Source: Coenobita brevimanus
Lineage: Eukaryota > Arthropoda > Malacostraca > Decapoda > Coenobitidae
NCBI GenBank assembly: GCA_032717465.1
Contig: CM064666.1
Span: 21,099,732-21,163,731 of the forward strand
Reading direction: 5' to 3'
Length of the DNA stretch: 64,000 nucleotides
Positions within the stretch are counted from its first letter, which is position 1; each line of letters starts with the position of its first letter. The notes under the pieces are model-generated. The model had not been told where the DNA came from and did no database searches. It worked only from the letters and a program-made list of their open reading frames with translations. This document shows positions 18,536 to 31,162 of the stretch, one piece after another. Made by a program: the position numbers and the translations under genes.

Positions 18536-21442
18536 ATGAAACTGTACTACACAAACAGCCGGAGTTTACGTAATAAAATGGATGAACCGAGGGCTTTAAT
18601 TTCTACAGAAAAAATAGACATTGCCGTTATTAGTGAAACTTGGATGAATACAGACACTCGAGAATTTTTAGCAGAATATCAGATAAAGGGCTATAATATT
18701 TTTGAGTCAAACCATATGGGAAGAAAGGGGGGCGGGGTAGCTATTTACGTAAAGGATTCATTAAACCGTCGCAATAAAGCAAACATTAAAGTAAATAGGG
18801 ACACAGGAAGTGTCTGGGTTTAAATTAGTAACAATAAGGAGAAATTAGTCTTATGAGCTATTTACAGATCTCCAAAATTAAGTAGAGCAGATAGTAAATA
18901 CCTTTGGAAGGAAATTAGGAAAACATCACAGTACACCTTAGTAGTCATTATAGGGACCTTAATCTGCCAAGGATAGATTGGAGAAATCAGACAGGAGATG
19001 CAGAGTCAGAGGAATTTCTAGAGGTAGTACAGAATAATTTCCTTTATCAGTATATCAGGGAGCCCACCAGAGGTAATAATATACTAGATTTGGTTTTAGC
19101 TAATAAAGAAAATGTCATTAGCGATATAGAGGTTGGTGGATGACTTGGTAATAGCGATCATGAAGAAATTAAGTTCAAATTTATTTGGGATGTCTGTTCC
19201 ACTGAAAATACCTCCACCGTTCCTAATATTCGTCTAGGAGATTTCGATGGATTAAGAGCTTACTTTAGAACGGTATTCCACAGGGAGAATAGCTATTTTA
19301 GGGAGTGGCAGGTCAGTGGGGAACCCCAGGTCATAGGTGAGGGGCAGGAAACAGGAATGTGCGCCACATGTGTAGGAAAGGTGAGGTCATGGGTAGGAGT
19401 GTAGCACAGGTGACGGGGAGTAACTCAGGTACAGTATCAAGCAGACGTTTGACAAATGAGAAATATAACGAGTTAGTAAATACAATACACGGAGGCCAAG
19501 ATAGATATATCCCTTGGAAACCGTTTAGAACGAATAATGCAGAACCAAGATGGTTAAACAACAGATTAAAATCTCTCATAGGCCAAAGGAAAGGAATATA
19601 TAGAAAAATAAAACGTGGAGAGTAACACTTATGTAACTGGTACTCGATTTTAAATAAAGAGGTAAAGAGGAAGATATGAAAAGCAAAGAGAAGTTATGAA
19701 ATTAAGGTTGCTAGTGAATCGCAAGAAAACCACAAGGGTTTTTATCAAATGTACCGTACGAAAAATAAAGATAGGATAGGACCACTCAGAACAGAATCAG
19801 GTGACATTACCAGTGAAGATAAAGAAATGTGCTTCATCCAATATAATTATTTCATTTCAGTATTCACCAAGGAAAATCTGGACCTGGTCCCTCAAGCAGC
19901 AAATATTTACGATAAAAATACGGAAAATATTCTTAGTAATATAACCAATAGTAAGGAGGACGTATTGAAAGAAATTAATAAGTTAAAACCTCAAAAATCG
20001 CCAGGTCCGGACGATATGCAAAGATTATAAAAAGAAACCAAAGAAGAATTATGTCAGCCACTTTTAACGTTATTTAATGACTAATTTCAGAAGTTCCAGA
20101 GGCGTGGAAGACCGCAAACGTAGTGCCCATCTTTAAAAAGGGTGATAAATCAGCTGCGTCGAATTATCGTCCGATAAGTCTAACGTCAATAGTAGGAAAA
20201 AAATTAGAGTCAATTTTGGCAAATAAAATTAGAGAACACTTAGAAAGATTTAATCTTATAAACGAAAGTCAGCACGGATTCAGGCAAGGACGATCCTGCC
20301 TCACAAACTTGTCACTCTACTCGGAGGTCTATGAGGCAGTAGATAGTGATACCGCTTACAATGTTACTTATCTGGACTTTAGTAAAGCTCTTAATAGAGT
20401 CCCACAGGAAAGGTTAGTTAGAAAGGTTCGAGCACACGGTATAGAAGGCGATATCTTAAAATGGATAAAATCCTGTCTGAAATGACGAAAGCAGAGAGTA
20501 TTAAAAAATGGAACTAAGTCGGACTGGGGATTAGTAACTAGCGGTGTACCACAGGGTTCAGTACTTGGTCCCTTATTATTTATTATTATATATTAATGAT
20601 ATAGACTTAGGAGTCACTAGCAGCATCAGCAAATTTGCCGACGATACAAAAATAGGGCGTATCATTAACTCGACTAACGATTGCCATAACTTGCAAAAAG
20701 ACCTCGATACATTGTCCAAATGGTCTATAATTTGGCAAATGGAATTTAAAGTTGAAAAATGTAAAGTACTTAACGTAGGCAAGACCATTGGAGACACTAA
20801 ATACAGCTTAGATAACAAAGAAATTAGCAAATCAGAATGCGAGAGGGATCTAGGAGTTATGGTTAGTAACGACCTTAAACCAAGGCAACAGTGTCTTAAT
20901 GCGAGAAATAAAGCAAAAAGGGTCCTAGGATTTATTTCGAGAAGTGTGAGCAATAGGTCATCTAAAATAACACTGCAACTTTATCTAGCATTAGTAAGGC
21001 CACATTTAGACTACGCAGTACAATTTTGGTGTCCTTACTATAGAATGGATATTAATTCGTTAGAGAATGTACAGAGAAGAATGACAAAAATGATACATGA
21101 CGTTCGGAACCTGTCATATGAAGACAGACTGAAAAGACCAAATCTGCATTCACTAGAAAGGCGTAGAGTAAGGGGAGCTTAAATGAGGTGTTTAAGTGGA
21201 TGAAGGGTATAAATAAGGGAGATATTAGCAAGGTACTTAAAGTGAGCATACATGATGGAACTAGAAGTAATGGTTTCAAACTAGAAAAATTCTGTTTCAA
21301 TAAGGAAATAGGTAGAAATTGGTTTGGTAATAGAGTAGTAGACGGATGGAATAAGCTACCTAGTAAAGTAGTTGCTGCCTCTTCCACTGAAAGTTTCAAG
21401 CATAGGCTAGATAAGCATATGACAAATAAGGGGTGGATATAG
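18536..21442 (+). pseudogene. CR1 ORF2: endonuclease and reverse transcriptase
   Basis: The ATG at 18536 opens MKLYYTNSRSLRNKMDE, then ISETWMNTD and GRKGGGVAIYVKDSL: the APE endonuclease N terminus. Later pieces give FNLPRIDWRNQ, NSDHEEIKFKF (SDH motif, about 19155), then the RT: PGPDDM (about 20000), FKKGDKSAASNYRPISLTS (20130), HGFRQGRSCL (20270), LDFSKALNRV (20375), GVPQGSVLGPLLF (20545) and FADDTKIGR (20635). The C terminus (NRVVDGWNKLPSKVV, 21330) is typical of CR1 and ends at 21442. Several stops and frameshifts make it inactive. Confidence 0.85.
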
Positions 21443-21740
21443 AAAAATAAAAATCTTATAACCAATACTGATTCATACTTTTTCCTTTTCAAGTTACACT
21501 ATGATAGTCTCTATTCTCCTTTCACACTCTCCTATATAATGTCCACGCCAGTTTTTCTATACTGCGTGGTGTTCATTCTGACTTTTTCCTGCCGGCTTCC
21601 GCTGGAGGGTGTGGCGGGCGGGGGAGAGCCTTCTTCTTTGCTATCCTTATCTCATTCTAGTAGTTCAGTTACTCTTCTAGGAGCTGCCTAGCATGGGCCA
21701 ACCGGCCTACTGCAATTATCTTCTCTTCTTATGTTCTTAT

Positions 21741-23227
21741 TCACGTTTACACTGACGGTTCTGTCCTCGCTAACGGCCGGGCGGGAGCTGCTTGCGTTGT
21801 CATTTTTAACTCAGCTTACCCCGTCTTCACCTAGCACCACCTTCCCAACTGGGCCAGCTATACCCAGTGTGAGCTATCTGTTATATGCTCTGCCCTTGAC
21901 TTCCTTCTCTCTCATAACCAGGGATATTATGATTTAAAGTAAATGATTTAAATCATGTGATTTAAATATATTTTAATCAGAGTGAAAAAAATCATGATTT
22001 AAGTCAAAATAGATTTTTTTAATTAAAAAAAAAAATTGAGTAAAAATGAAGAAGACAGAGTGATGGATGTGTATTGTACAGATTCATCAAGTCTGCTTGG
22101 CTTGTACTCTTCCTGTACTTATCTTGATCAAGTCAAGCACCGACTGCCTTTTGTTACAAGGAAATATTAAAGAACAAAGGAAAGAAGGTTCATTGATTAA
22201 AACAATAAATGTGATTATACCCAGCGTTAACGTATGCACTAAACTCTTCTTTGAATACACAATAATATGATTCAGTCTAATGATTATGATCCAAATCTGA
22301 CAAAATATAAGACAAGTTGGCAACTTTCTTCAGTATCTGACAGCGTGGGTAACCTCCCCCATACGAAAAAGTGCTAGCCTGTGGTGCACTGCCTTACTCC
22401 CACTTCCCATTCACATTATTATTTTCAATTTTGTAAGTCTGTGTATTTGAACAGTGATATATAATCATGCCTAATGGACGCATTGCAGCAAGTGGGGGAG
22501 GAAAAAAGACCCATTATGGTACTCTTTTGACAATTCCCAGTAGCACAAACAGGGTTGGAAAAAATCACAGATTTAAAAAAAATATTTAAATAATGAAATA
22601 TGATTTGAATAAGAAAAAAAATTCTTGATTTTAAAAAATCTGATTTTTTCCAACCCTGCTTATCACCTACCAGGTCTCATCATCAGCAATTCCCAAGCTG
22701 CCCTTGCCTTACTTCGCAACCTCCCCCGACGTCCCTCCCCTCTCTTCTCCTCCCTCTACTCCTAACTCCATCAGGCTCATGCTCTTGGTCTCCGGGTTTC
22801 TTTTATTTGGATCCCAGCCTATGTTGGTCACATCTGCCATGACCAGGCAGATCGTCTGGCCCGAGCTGCCTGTAACCTCCCCCTAACTACCATCTGCCTC
22901 TGTGTGTCCACCATAATTGTCCGCAGAATCCTTCCTGAGGAGTCCAGGGAGGACCTAGCCCTGCGTACCGATGCTGAACGTCCCATTAGTGTCACCAACT
23001 AGCACTATGACACCTACTGTGGCGTGAGACACACTTATGGCAAGCACCCTTCCCTCATGCGCAGCTGTGACGTGGCCGTTGCCTGCATTCGCCTGGGGTA
23101 TTGCTCCCCAGGGGAAATCACCAAACAACCAACCGCCAACAGGTCATGTAAACTCTGTCACAATGCCATGGATGAAGCATTATCCCATCACATCGTTCAC
23201 TGCCCAGTTATTGCCCCCTTTAGACAC
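21741..23227 (+). pseudogene. LINE F ORF2, RNase H and C-terminal part
   Basis: Resumes immediately after the CR1 3' tail with HVYTDGSVLANGRAGAA (first RNase H aspartate), YTQCELSVICSALDFLLSH (the glutamate), is interrupted by the hAT-like element, then continues FIWIPAYVGHICHDQADRLA (final histidine and aspartate, about 22800-22870) and the terminal cysteine/histidine motif CKLCHNAMDEALSHHIVHCP (about 23140-23205). The RNase H would remove the RNA strand during reverse transcription. Small indels break the frame. Confidence 0.75.
21919..22658. mobile_element. Non-autonomous hAT-like element in LINE F
   Basis: The ends are CAGGG and CCCTG, flanked by an 8-bp duplication with two mismatches (CTCATAAC 21911-21918; CTTATCAC 22659-22666). 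It interrupts the RNase H domain of LINE F. The interior is rich in ATGATTTAAAT-type repeats and has no transposase. A second copy of the terminus, CAGGGTTGGAAAAAATC, occurs inside at 22550-22566 and is the perfect reverse complement of the right end (22642-22658). The last 109 bp therefore form their own inverted repeat. Confidence 0.65.
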
Positions 23228-23866
23228 CCCCGCTGAGGGGGGATCACACTGACGTGGTGGCGGGGCTTGAAATAAGGCTGGCAGTGCCACCTACTCTGGA
23301 GGAATGCCTACCGTTGTAGAGTTTTTTTATGTGTCTGACTCTAAGCATAGGCTTCACAGCCTGCTCCCAAGGCCCAGTAGTCCTCCTACATTCCATACAC
23401 CTCAATATTCCACCACTTCGGTGCTAACACCCACCGTCCATATTGAATACATGCTAGTGCAGTCTCATACAGGATTGGTGTATTTGTATTAGCGGAGGTA
23501 TTTTTGTGACATGTCGGTGGATCTTCTGATAGATCAGTAAAGTCTGATTTAACCCGCCCCATCCCGACCACTTTTCCACCACTGACTCCCGCCAATCCCG
23601 ACCATTTTTGGTAAATTTTTTTTTTGGCTCAAACCTCCGCTTTTGGTGAGAAACATCGAATATTCATAGAGAAACCGCTCACCTGAGGTTTAACCCTATT
23701 CGGTGCAACCCTTGGCGATTTCCCACACTTACGACCCTAGTATCGAGAAAAGAATCTTGAGTAATATTATTGGTTTGACGAAGTGAAAGGAACGCATTCG
23801 GACACGTCGGCGCCGTTGCAAGGCAAGCGCCGCCAAACATATCGTACCGCACCCGCGCGCACTGAA

Positions 23867-23898
23867 ACACACACACACACACACACATACACACGTTT
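23867..23898. repeat. (AC)n microsatellite
   Basis: AC repeat with one AT interruption, inside PB2. Confidence 0.9.
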
Positions 23899-23899
23899 A

Positions 23900-25300
23900 A
23901 CTATTATCAAATTTAAAATTAATGTAAATATCAAATGATAAAATATTTTACCATTCACCAACGCTTATCATGTTTGCCATATATCAAAGCCGTAGGCTAT
24001 ATTTTCAGTCTGAGGGCTGCAGTATCAATAAACCGTTTACTGTTGTCTCTCACACACACACCGTCCATAACATGGAAGTTGATAGCTTACACATCTTCCT
24101 CATCATCATCACCACCCTTCCTCCCTCACACTCACCACCTCCCATCTTCCTCACCACCACCTTCCCTCCCTCCATCACCCTCACACTCACCACTATATTC
24201 CCTTCTACCATACTCTCCGTCTCACTACCACCGCTTTTTTCTCACCACCATCTCTCTCTCACTCGCCACCGCTAATACTCTCTCTTTCTTCCTCACCTTC
24301 ATAACTCCTAAACCCACTTTCAGTGGATTTACTACTAGGTAGACTAGTTGATGGAGAGGTAGCTATTAGTCAAGGAAATCTAATAATGTAAGCATGTAAA
24401 TAATACCTGGTTATACATGCGAGTATTTTTTTTTTATGCAAGAAAGAAGGCACCAAAGGGCAGGACCTGCAAATTGCTCCCTCCAAGAAAAAAACGACAG
24501 CAGAGCCAAATTCAAGATCAGTTCATTTCGAGATGCCTGGACACACTGTGTATGAAAGACTGGAGACCGTAGGCAGTAAAAAAAAAAACAGAGATGGAGA
24601 CAATTCCAGAGTTGACCTGTTGCATACATGAATGACTGGAGCAACTGTTAACTCTTCCATTAAAGAGTTGGACAGAAAAGGGCTGAGTTTGTTGCTAAGA
24701 CGGGTGCTGCGTGCCTGCTGTGGTGGTGGAGGGATGCAAGCAGACAGTTCAGAGGAGCAGTGACCATTGAAGTGGCGATAGAAAAGAGACTGATGCAACA
24801 GTGCCGCGAAGAGACAGAGGTTGAAGGGAGCCAGTAAGAGGAAAGTTAATGAGACGAAAAGTCTCCGACTCCATCCTGTTGAGAAGAACTGTGTGGGAAG
24901 CCTCCCCACACATGACAGCTGTGCTCTACACAGGAGCGAATAAAACCCGTGCATAAAGTCAACAACTGTGCAGGGCCGTGGGTTAGGGCTTCCTGACTAA
25001 AACCTCCCTAAGTGAAGAGTCCAGTCCTGCTGTGGACTAAAAATGGAAAGTTCATAATGATGATGATGAGAATACTACCATATATTTCTTTCTAATGACT
25101 GAATATAATATTTAGCTACGCGAGTTTCAGCCACACTCAAAAAGTGTGTAACCTGGATACGGGACGAGGACCCAACTCGCCATGTATCCCACCAACCACT
25201 TTCCCCAACCTCCTCCCTTTAGAAAGTAGTTATTTATTTTTCAAATGTCATTACAACTATATAATAATGAATTTATAGAAGTAAAAGATTATTCTTATTA
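23900..25300. other. PB2 non-coding interior, CT-rich tract
   Basis: No gene recognised. 24090-24300 is pyrimidine-rich (CCTCCCTC, CACCACC blocks), and the open frames it produces are compositional. The rest, to 25300, shows no coding or repeat signature I can name. Confidence 0.5.
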
Positions 25301-25312
25301 ATTTTACACGTG

Positions 25313-25580
25313 TGGGGTGAGGACTGAGTTGGTGCGTGAGGACTGTGTTGGTGTGTGAGGACTGTGGTGGTGTGTGAGGATTGTGTTGATGAGTGAGGAC
25401 AGTGGTGGTGTGAGGACTGGTGGTGTGTTAGGACTGTGTTGGTGTGTGACGATTGCGTTGGTGTGTGAGGACTGGGTTGGTGAGTGAAGACTGTGGTGGT
25501 GTGTGAGGACTGTAGTGGTGTGTGAGGACTGTGCTCGTGTGTGAGGTCTGTGGTGGTTTGTGAGGATTGTGTTGGTGTGT
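25313..25580. repeat. Minisatellite, ~19-20-bp unit GTGTGAGGACTGTGTTGGT
   Basis: About a dozen imperfect copies in tandem, varying mainly at GTTGGT versus GGTGGT. The open frame on the opposite strand (HTNTILTHHHSP pattern) is a by-product of the repeat. Confidence 0.9.
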
Positions 25581-25646
25581 GAAATATAATCTATTCGTGA
25601 GAACAAAACAGACTCGACCTTCTCATGGACCCACTTCACGTATAAC

Positions 25647-25888
25647 TAAGGAGTGAGAAACAGGTAGACCTTTATCATACAAATGGATGGCGAGTGAGAA
25701 AGGGCCGGGGAGTACAGGAGGTAGATAAGGCAGAAGGCGGTAGATGTACGAGAGATAAATGCTTGAAAAGGCATACATATTGCATAATAAATGCAAAATT
25801 CCACATCAACAGCCTTGTGCCTTACCTACCTCCTATTCTGCCTGCCCCTCTGTTGTCTAATAAAGGTCTACCTGCTTCTCACTCCTTA
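25647..25888. mobile_element. 242-bp MITE with 29-bp TIRs
   Basis: Arm 25647-25675 (TAAGGAGTGAGAAACAGG...) is the reverse complement of 25860-25888 with one mismatch. There is no ORF. The terminal TAA/TTA could be part of the TIR or a 3-bp TWA target duplication as in PIF/Harbinger elements, so the superfamily is unclear. Confidence 0.8.
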
Positions 25889-25889
25889 C

Positions 25890-27030
25890 AGCTGAAGGAG
25901 GTCCTTGAGAAGGCTGAATCTGTTGTCACCAATATATTATATAGGTATTTCTAAATCTGAGTACTGCAAATTAAAATTGAAGGGCACAGAGAAATATTTA
26001 GTTATAACCAATTATTCAAAGGGCACGGTAGCTCTATCTGCTCATGCTACGCCCCAAGGAGTATTCAGAGCAATGCAATAACAAATATTCAATTATGAAT
26101 AGTTATACCCAAAACATCATCAGTATACAGTATAAATCAATGGTTATTCAGTGGGGCAGTCAATCCCAAAATACCGACAAATTAGTCAGTAGACTGTCCT
26201 TCTGATGTCAGTTTATTAGTAATTTCCCACTGGTCAATCACTAGCCTATCACTGAGACCTTTGTCGGTCAGCCAGTCAGTCTCTCCAGAAGTCAGTCCCT
26301 TGATCCTCTGTTAGTAGTCACCACGAGAAAATGCAGCTGCCAGCCAAAGCTCCGTACATGCGGGATCACCATTAAATTCTTCCGAGTAGACTGTTAACCA
26401 GGAAACGTGCCAGTCTTTGGATTACTGAATCGCTTAGAGCAGCCTGTAGCTTCCTGGTTAAACCCTATATCTCTTGTAACCGGAGAACAAGCTGTTCCCT
26501 GGGTAATGCACAGGCACAGTGTGGATATGAGGGGTTAGGTCCAGAGCCTTGCCTGGCGCTTTCAAGGGAGACAGCAGTCAATCAGGCCCCAGCTCCTTCT
26601 CTACACTGCGAGACCATGCTTCATTTCAGCTGATCCACCTCCTGTTGCATCGACCCCTGGTAAGTTAAAAGATCCCGGGTGCCAATTAACTAACAGGGCC
26701 CTCAGTGACCCACAGCCCGTTAACTTGGGGCTATCCATGCCTATGCTTCTATGTATTTTCCGGCGGTATTTGATCCTACGCACTCGAACATCCTTTTTAC
26801 TCTACACTTACAACTAATATAAGTAAGCCGGAGGATTCTTATGCTGCAAGATCCTCACCTTCCGTATCTCTGTTTACATCTATCATATAAGGAAATTTTT
26901 AAACAAAAATATAATCCGTATATAACGTAAACTCAGTCATAATCTATATTCACAGACATGCATATTCATTCTTAATTTCCAAAACAAGACTTTCACTGAT
27001 TGGGCATGTTACTATAGCATTTCATACATA
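25890..27030. other. PB2 non-coding interior, no gene seen
   Basis: AT-rich to mixed sequence without coding signature or recognisable repeat ends. Confidence 0.5.
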
Positions 27031-27522
27031 CTTTATTTCAATTCTGATCACAGGTGTGCTTGTGACATACTTGACATTGTTTCGTGGACGATTTTGCTTT
27101 GGGGCGATTCTGAGTGTATCCTGGACCATAAAGAGACTCCAGGCATGAATGACACTTGTGCTGCTTGCCTGACCTATTCTCATGTGTTACTTCTGGGACG
27201 GCCTCCTCTACATCTCCCTGTCCGAGCATCAGATTCATCTTAGCTATTGTATTCCTGGTCAGACCACAAGCCTGAACTTTTCTTCTTTCAATTTGCAGAT
27301 TACACAATGCCTTCACTAACTGCCAGCCATAGGAGATTGAAGCAATTTATCTTGGGTCCTGATTATTATATAACGAATAAATTGTCTGTGAATTTACTCT
27401 GGCAGTGTTGACAATGTAGCCAAGGGCATTCACTGTCCATCTTCTAGATTTAGTGTGTACTGTATGAAAACTTATTCTCTGATCCATAATGTCAGTGCCT
27501 CCTTTAGTGAAATCATACAATT

Positions 27523-27657
<135 letters not shown>

Positions 27658-28261
27658 TTCAAATCATCATCCTTGGTAATGCCTAATATAGGGGAAACTG
27701 TGCTCAGAAGTAACACATCTTTCTTACCTTTGCTTTTGGTGGGTGTTACATAGGATTCAGTGTCATTTCCTCCCCGTGTTTCTTCCAGTAAACTTGGTAT
27801 GACCTATCTTCCCTTTCTGTGACTATCTCTGGTGGTATGCCTTTCCTAGTAGAATCTATAGTACCTAAGGCTGAGATACCTTGTGTTTGAAGCCACTCCA
27901 GCAACTCTATACTGGTGTACAATCTATCCAGGCTAATAATCCTACCTCTAAGGTCGACTGAGTCTTGTAACTGACTTACCAGAGCTTTCACTGTTGGGAC
28001 TGTACCGCGTATGTAGTGTGGTCCTGGCTCTCCAGGTTTACCTGAATATACAGCTGTCCTAAAGGTAAATGGATATCTAACAGCATTAATAGATTTATAT
28101 TGGAGGCCATAGAGTACGGGTTTGCTCTTATTGTAGTCTGAACCCTATTTGTGTTCTGCACCCATACAACGTTTCATCAGTGGTCAAGAAGTCACCTGGC
28201 TCTAACACTGAGCAACAACAATTACTGAACTGTTCAAAAAGCTCCCTGATTGCTGCAAACC

Positions 28262-28372
28262 GATCGTGTACCCATTTCTGGTGTCTGGTATCAATGTTGA
28301 TCGTGTACCCATCTCTGGTGTCTGGTATCAATGTTGATCGTGTACCCATCTCTGGTGTCTGGTATCAATGTT
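28262..28372. repeat. Three tandem 37-bp copies within the PB2 transposase
   Basis: Units starting GATCGTGTACCCAT at 28262, 28299 and 28336 are nearly identical. 37 is not a multiple of three, so the expansion itself shifts the frame. Confidence 0.9.
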
Positions 28373-29170
28373 GTTAAAAGTTATGTCGGCATGTAAGAAA
28401 CCAAATCGTTTTACTGACATGACGGCTTCAAATATTGGGTGACCAAACCCTTCCATGAAGAGACGATTATAGCAATATTTATTTTGTCCCAACAAACCTC
28501 TTGGATAGAGCAGGCCAAAAAAGCTTTTCAATTCTATGGCATCAGTCATCTTGACGTGTGTTGGTATTTCAGCAGTCAGTATTAGAAATTTCGGTAATTA
28601 TGCCTTGTGTTAGCATGGGTTACAATACCATCAATCATATTAGATGTTATAAACAACTCCCATGCCATTATTTCTGTATTAGCTGACCTTGTCTCTCCTA
28701 ACAAAACATCCTTCACTAGGCAATACCTTCTCAACAGGCCTACCTTCTGTATGATTGGTCCATAATATTGACTTACCGATATCTAATTTTCTCTGGGGTT
28801 TCTCTAAAATGCAGGTATATTCCCTGAGCTCGTGTGGCAGGACAAATTCGTCATAATTATGTTTGTTCAAGCACTGGTCCAAAGAACTGATTAATCTATT
28901 TTTCACAAGTGGCTTTCTGTTTCTGAGTGGTACCCACTCTTCTTCATTTTGTCAACATTCTGATCATCATCTACATCGTCGCCCTCAGCTACTCTATCCA
29001 AGGCAAGGTCATCATCATCATCATCGCCAACTACCTCTTCCAAGTAATCTTCGACTGGGTCAACATAGTCGAAAATAAAAGCAATGACTACGTCCGTCGG
29101 CACATCCACCCCGTCCCCTAATTAATGCCTAACTAACCGTCATCCAGCACGCCTACACGAGAGCCGCGAG

Positions 29171-29173
<3 letters not shown>

Positions 29174-29208
<35 letters not shown>

Positions 29209-29440
29209 ACATTACAATGCACGTGTGTGTATCTGTGTGCACAATACAATGCACATGTGTGTATCTGTGTGTATGTGTACGAACAACCATTTCATTGGGT
29301 ATGAGGAGTCATAGAGAAAAAACAATGAATAATACATAGATAATAAAATTAGTGAATGAAATAACTATTTCACTAGGTATGAGGAGTCATAAAGTATGAA
29401 CAATGAATAATACATAGAAAATAAAGTAGTTTTAATGAAA
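29174..29440. repeat. (GT)n microsatellite and ~77-bp tandem duplication
   Basis: GT tract at 29174-29208, followed by a duplicated TGTGTGTATCTGTGTG/CACAATACAATGCAC block. Two copies of a ~77-bp unit containing GGTATGAGGAGTCATA and AACAATGAATAATACATAGA then lie at about 29283-29440. All lie in the PB2 5' region. Confidence 0.85.
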
Positions 29441-29870
29441 ATAGGAAACGTATCGTACGTCTGGAAGCTGTGTTGATGCCCATTAGGCTTGCGTAGGCTA
29501 AGGTCCCAGATATTCCACTCATCTTCGAGCGTTTTCTTTTTGTTTAGCGCTCTCCACGGGGAAAAACCGTTAATTTTAGAGAAAACGCTCGTTTCAACCC
29601 AGTTTTTTCGCTCAGAATCACTATTTTGTTGTGTTTCCAGTAATTTAACAAGAAAATAATCGTGAGACCATGCATTGCTTACAAACTAGAGTTTATTGGC
29701 AAAAATTAGTTAGGGCGTATCAAAAATGATACGGGGTGCACCGAATAGGGTTAAAATACTCGATACAGGTAGAAGTACCTCCTTACCTTACTGGGTTTAC
29801 TAACAGGCTGGCACCAAAGAAAACGAGTTCTATGGGAGGATAACTATTTCACACCACTCGTAAACGGTAT

Positions 29871-30110
29871 TTATTTATTTACTTGGTACGAATTTATATG
29901 TAGTACAAGAGTATATTGGTTTTCAAGCAGTAATATAGGCATTATAAGCATTGTTTCACTCACTAACTCATCACCATACCTGACCTTTTTTTGCCACATT
30001 ACCTGATCATCATTTCTGACTGTTTCTTCCTCTAATGCTATGTAAAGTTTGTCCTCCACATTGTCACTGATTGGGGAATCACTCTGGCCATGAATTTCGT
30101 ACCGTGGCAT
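29871..30110 (-). pseudogene. PB-X transposase, N-terminal remnant
   Basis: The ATG at 30110 begins MPRYEIHGQSDSPISDNVED, acidic and similar to the PB1 start (GDSDSPLDDEVVDKDYVQPE). The leader upstream (30111-30383) matches the PB1 leader. The frame ends at 29871 and the rest of the transposase is absent, so the element could only have been moved by a transposase supplied elsewhere. Confidence 0.65.
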
Positions 30111-31162
30111 GACATGGCTTTACTGGCCAGGTCGCTGATAACAGGTGAATTGCTGAGACAATGGCGTGAAGGGGAGGGGAGGAGGTCATGCTGGGTAAGG
30201 CATTGTTCCTGCCTAGCACCTTGTAGAGGAAGGTGTCACATGTATACGTACCCAAAATCACTAGCGAAAATTGAAAATTGTGCAAATTAGGGACCTTGCA
30301 ATTGATTCGCGTTTATGTACATCGACGGGATTGGCAGTGACAAAACGTGTGGACGTTAAAGAACGTCGACGGGACGCCACAGGTTAATGAAATTCAAATC
30401 CTTAAACTGTCTCTGCCCCAGTGGGGATTTGAACCTGGGTCCAGCAGGACTGCAGGCCACCTCTCTACCGACTGAGCTACTGCCTTCCCCGGCATCTGTT
30501 GGCCTTGTGGACCAAGCACCCCCTGCATCACTGGCAGAGGTTGCCTGCTGGTGATGGTAGTCCCTGCCCATTTGCCATCTAGGGTGGAACTGTTGCCTCC
30601 CCACATGTTTGCCGTGTGTGGCGTCCTGTAATGCTGGGATATGGGAGTCCTGGGGGTTGAGCGATGCTGCATGATGCACCCTGCAGCTAGCATTACACCT
30701 CTTTGGTCCTTTATTCTGGCTAGACGGGCAGCCTGGTTGGGCCTAACCAGGCCAATTGGCAGGTCATGCGTTAGCTAGGGTCAAGTGGGCACTGGGGGGC
30801 CTGGTGACTCCTGTTGTCCTGGAGTCACCCTTGCCCAGGTCCTCTAGTGGTTACCTGAATATACTTTCCCGCTACCACTGGGGTCGTCGTGGTGTTGTCC
30901 TTGGCTTATGACCTACCCTTGTTGGGCTTCATGGTGGGTGGAGGGGTGAGGGAATGAAGTTTTTTTTTTTTTCTATTATTGCTGGAACTCCCCCCAGTTT
31001 TGGTACCTGTATGGCAGGTGGCTGGGCCCACGAATCCCCAACAACCGGCCTCGTCTCTGGTCCTAACGACCCTGTACCACATAAGACAAACAAGGGTAAG
31101 GAGCGATTTCGAGGGAGCGACACACAGCCCTCCAGGAAAGCTCACTCACACTTTACTGCGGG

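Larger units (their letters stand above)
16815..21740 (+). mobile_element. CR1-type LINE, near full length, inserted in LINE F
   Basis: Order: tandem-repeat 5' UTR (16820-16990), ORF1 with coiled coil and SGNH esterase (17005-18245), intergenic 18246-18535, ORF2 with endonuclease and RT but no RNase H (18536-21442), 3' UTR, and a 3' end with repeats of TTCTTATG (21726-21740). This is the organisation of the CR1 clade, whose ORF1 commonly carries a GDSL/SGNH esterase and whose 3' end is a short tandem repeat. It separates the RT and RNase H parts of LINE F, so it inserted after F. No clear target duplication was found. Confidence 0.8.
13600..23227 (+). mobile_element. LINE F (endonuclease, RT, RNase H), decayed and interrupted
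   Basis: A plus-strand LINE in pieces: Pro-rich end of an ORF1 (about 13640-13879), ORF2 endonuclease and RT (13880-16800), then, after a CR1-type LINE, the RNase H start (21741-21918) and, after an hAT-like insertion, the RNase H end and C-terminal cysteine motif (22667-23227). The parts lie in the right order and are complementary, so they are one element. The 5' start is uncertain, and the 3' end is cut at 23228 where LINE C begins. Confidence 0.75.

Noticed and set aside
24090..24342. Pro/Ser/His-rich open frames
   Set aside because: Low-complexity pyrimidine tract; no conserved segment.
25304..25639. 111-codon open frame of His/Thr/Ser repeats
   Set aside because: By-product of the 19-20-bp minisatellite on the other strand.
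30412..30488. Possible tRNA gene
   Set aside because: Boxes A and B are present, but acceptor and T stems do not pair and it continues into a SINE body.
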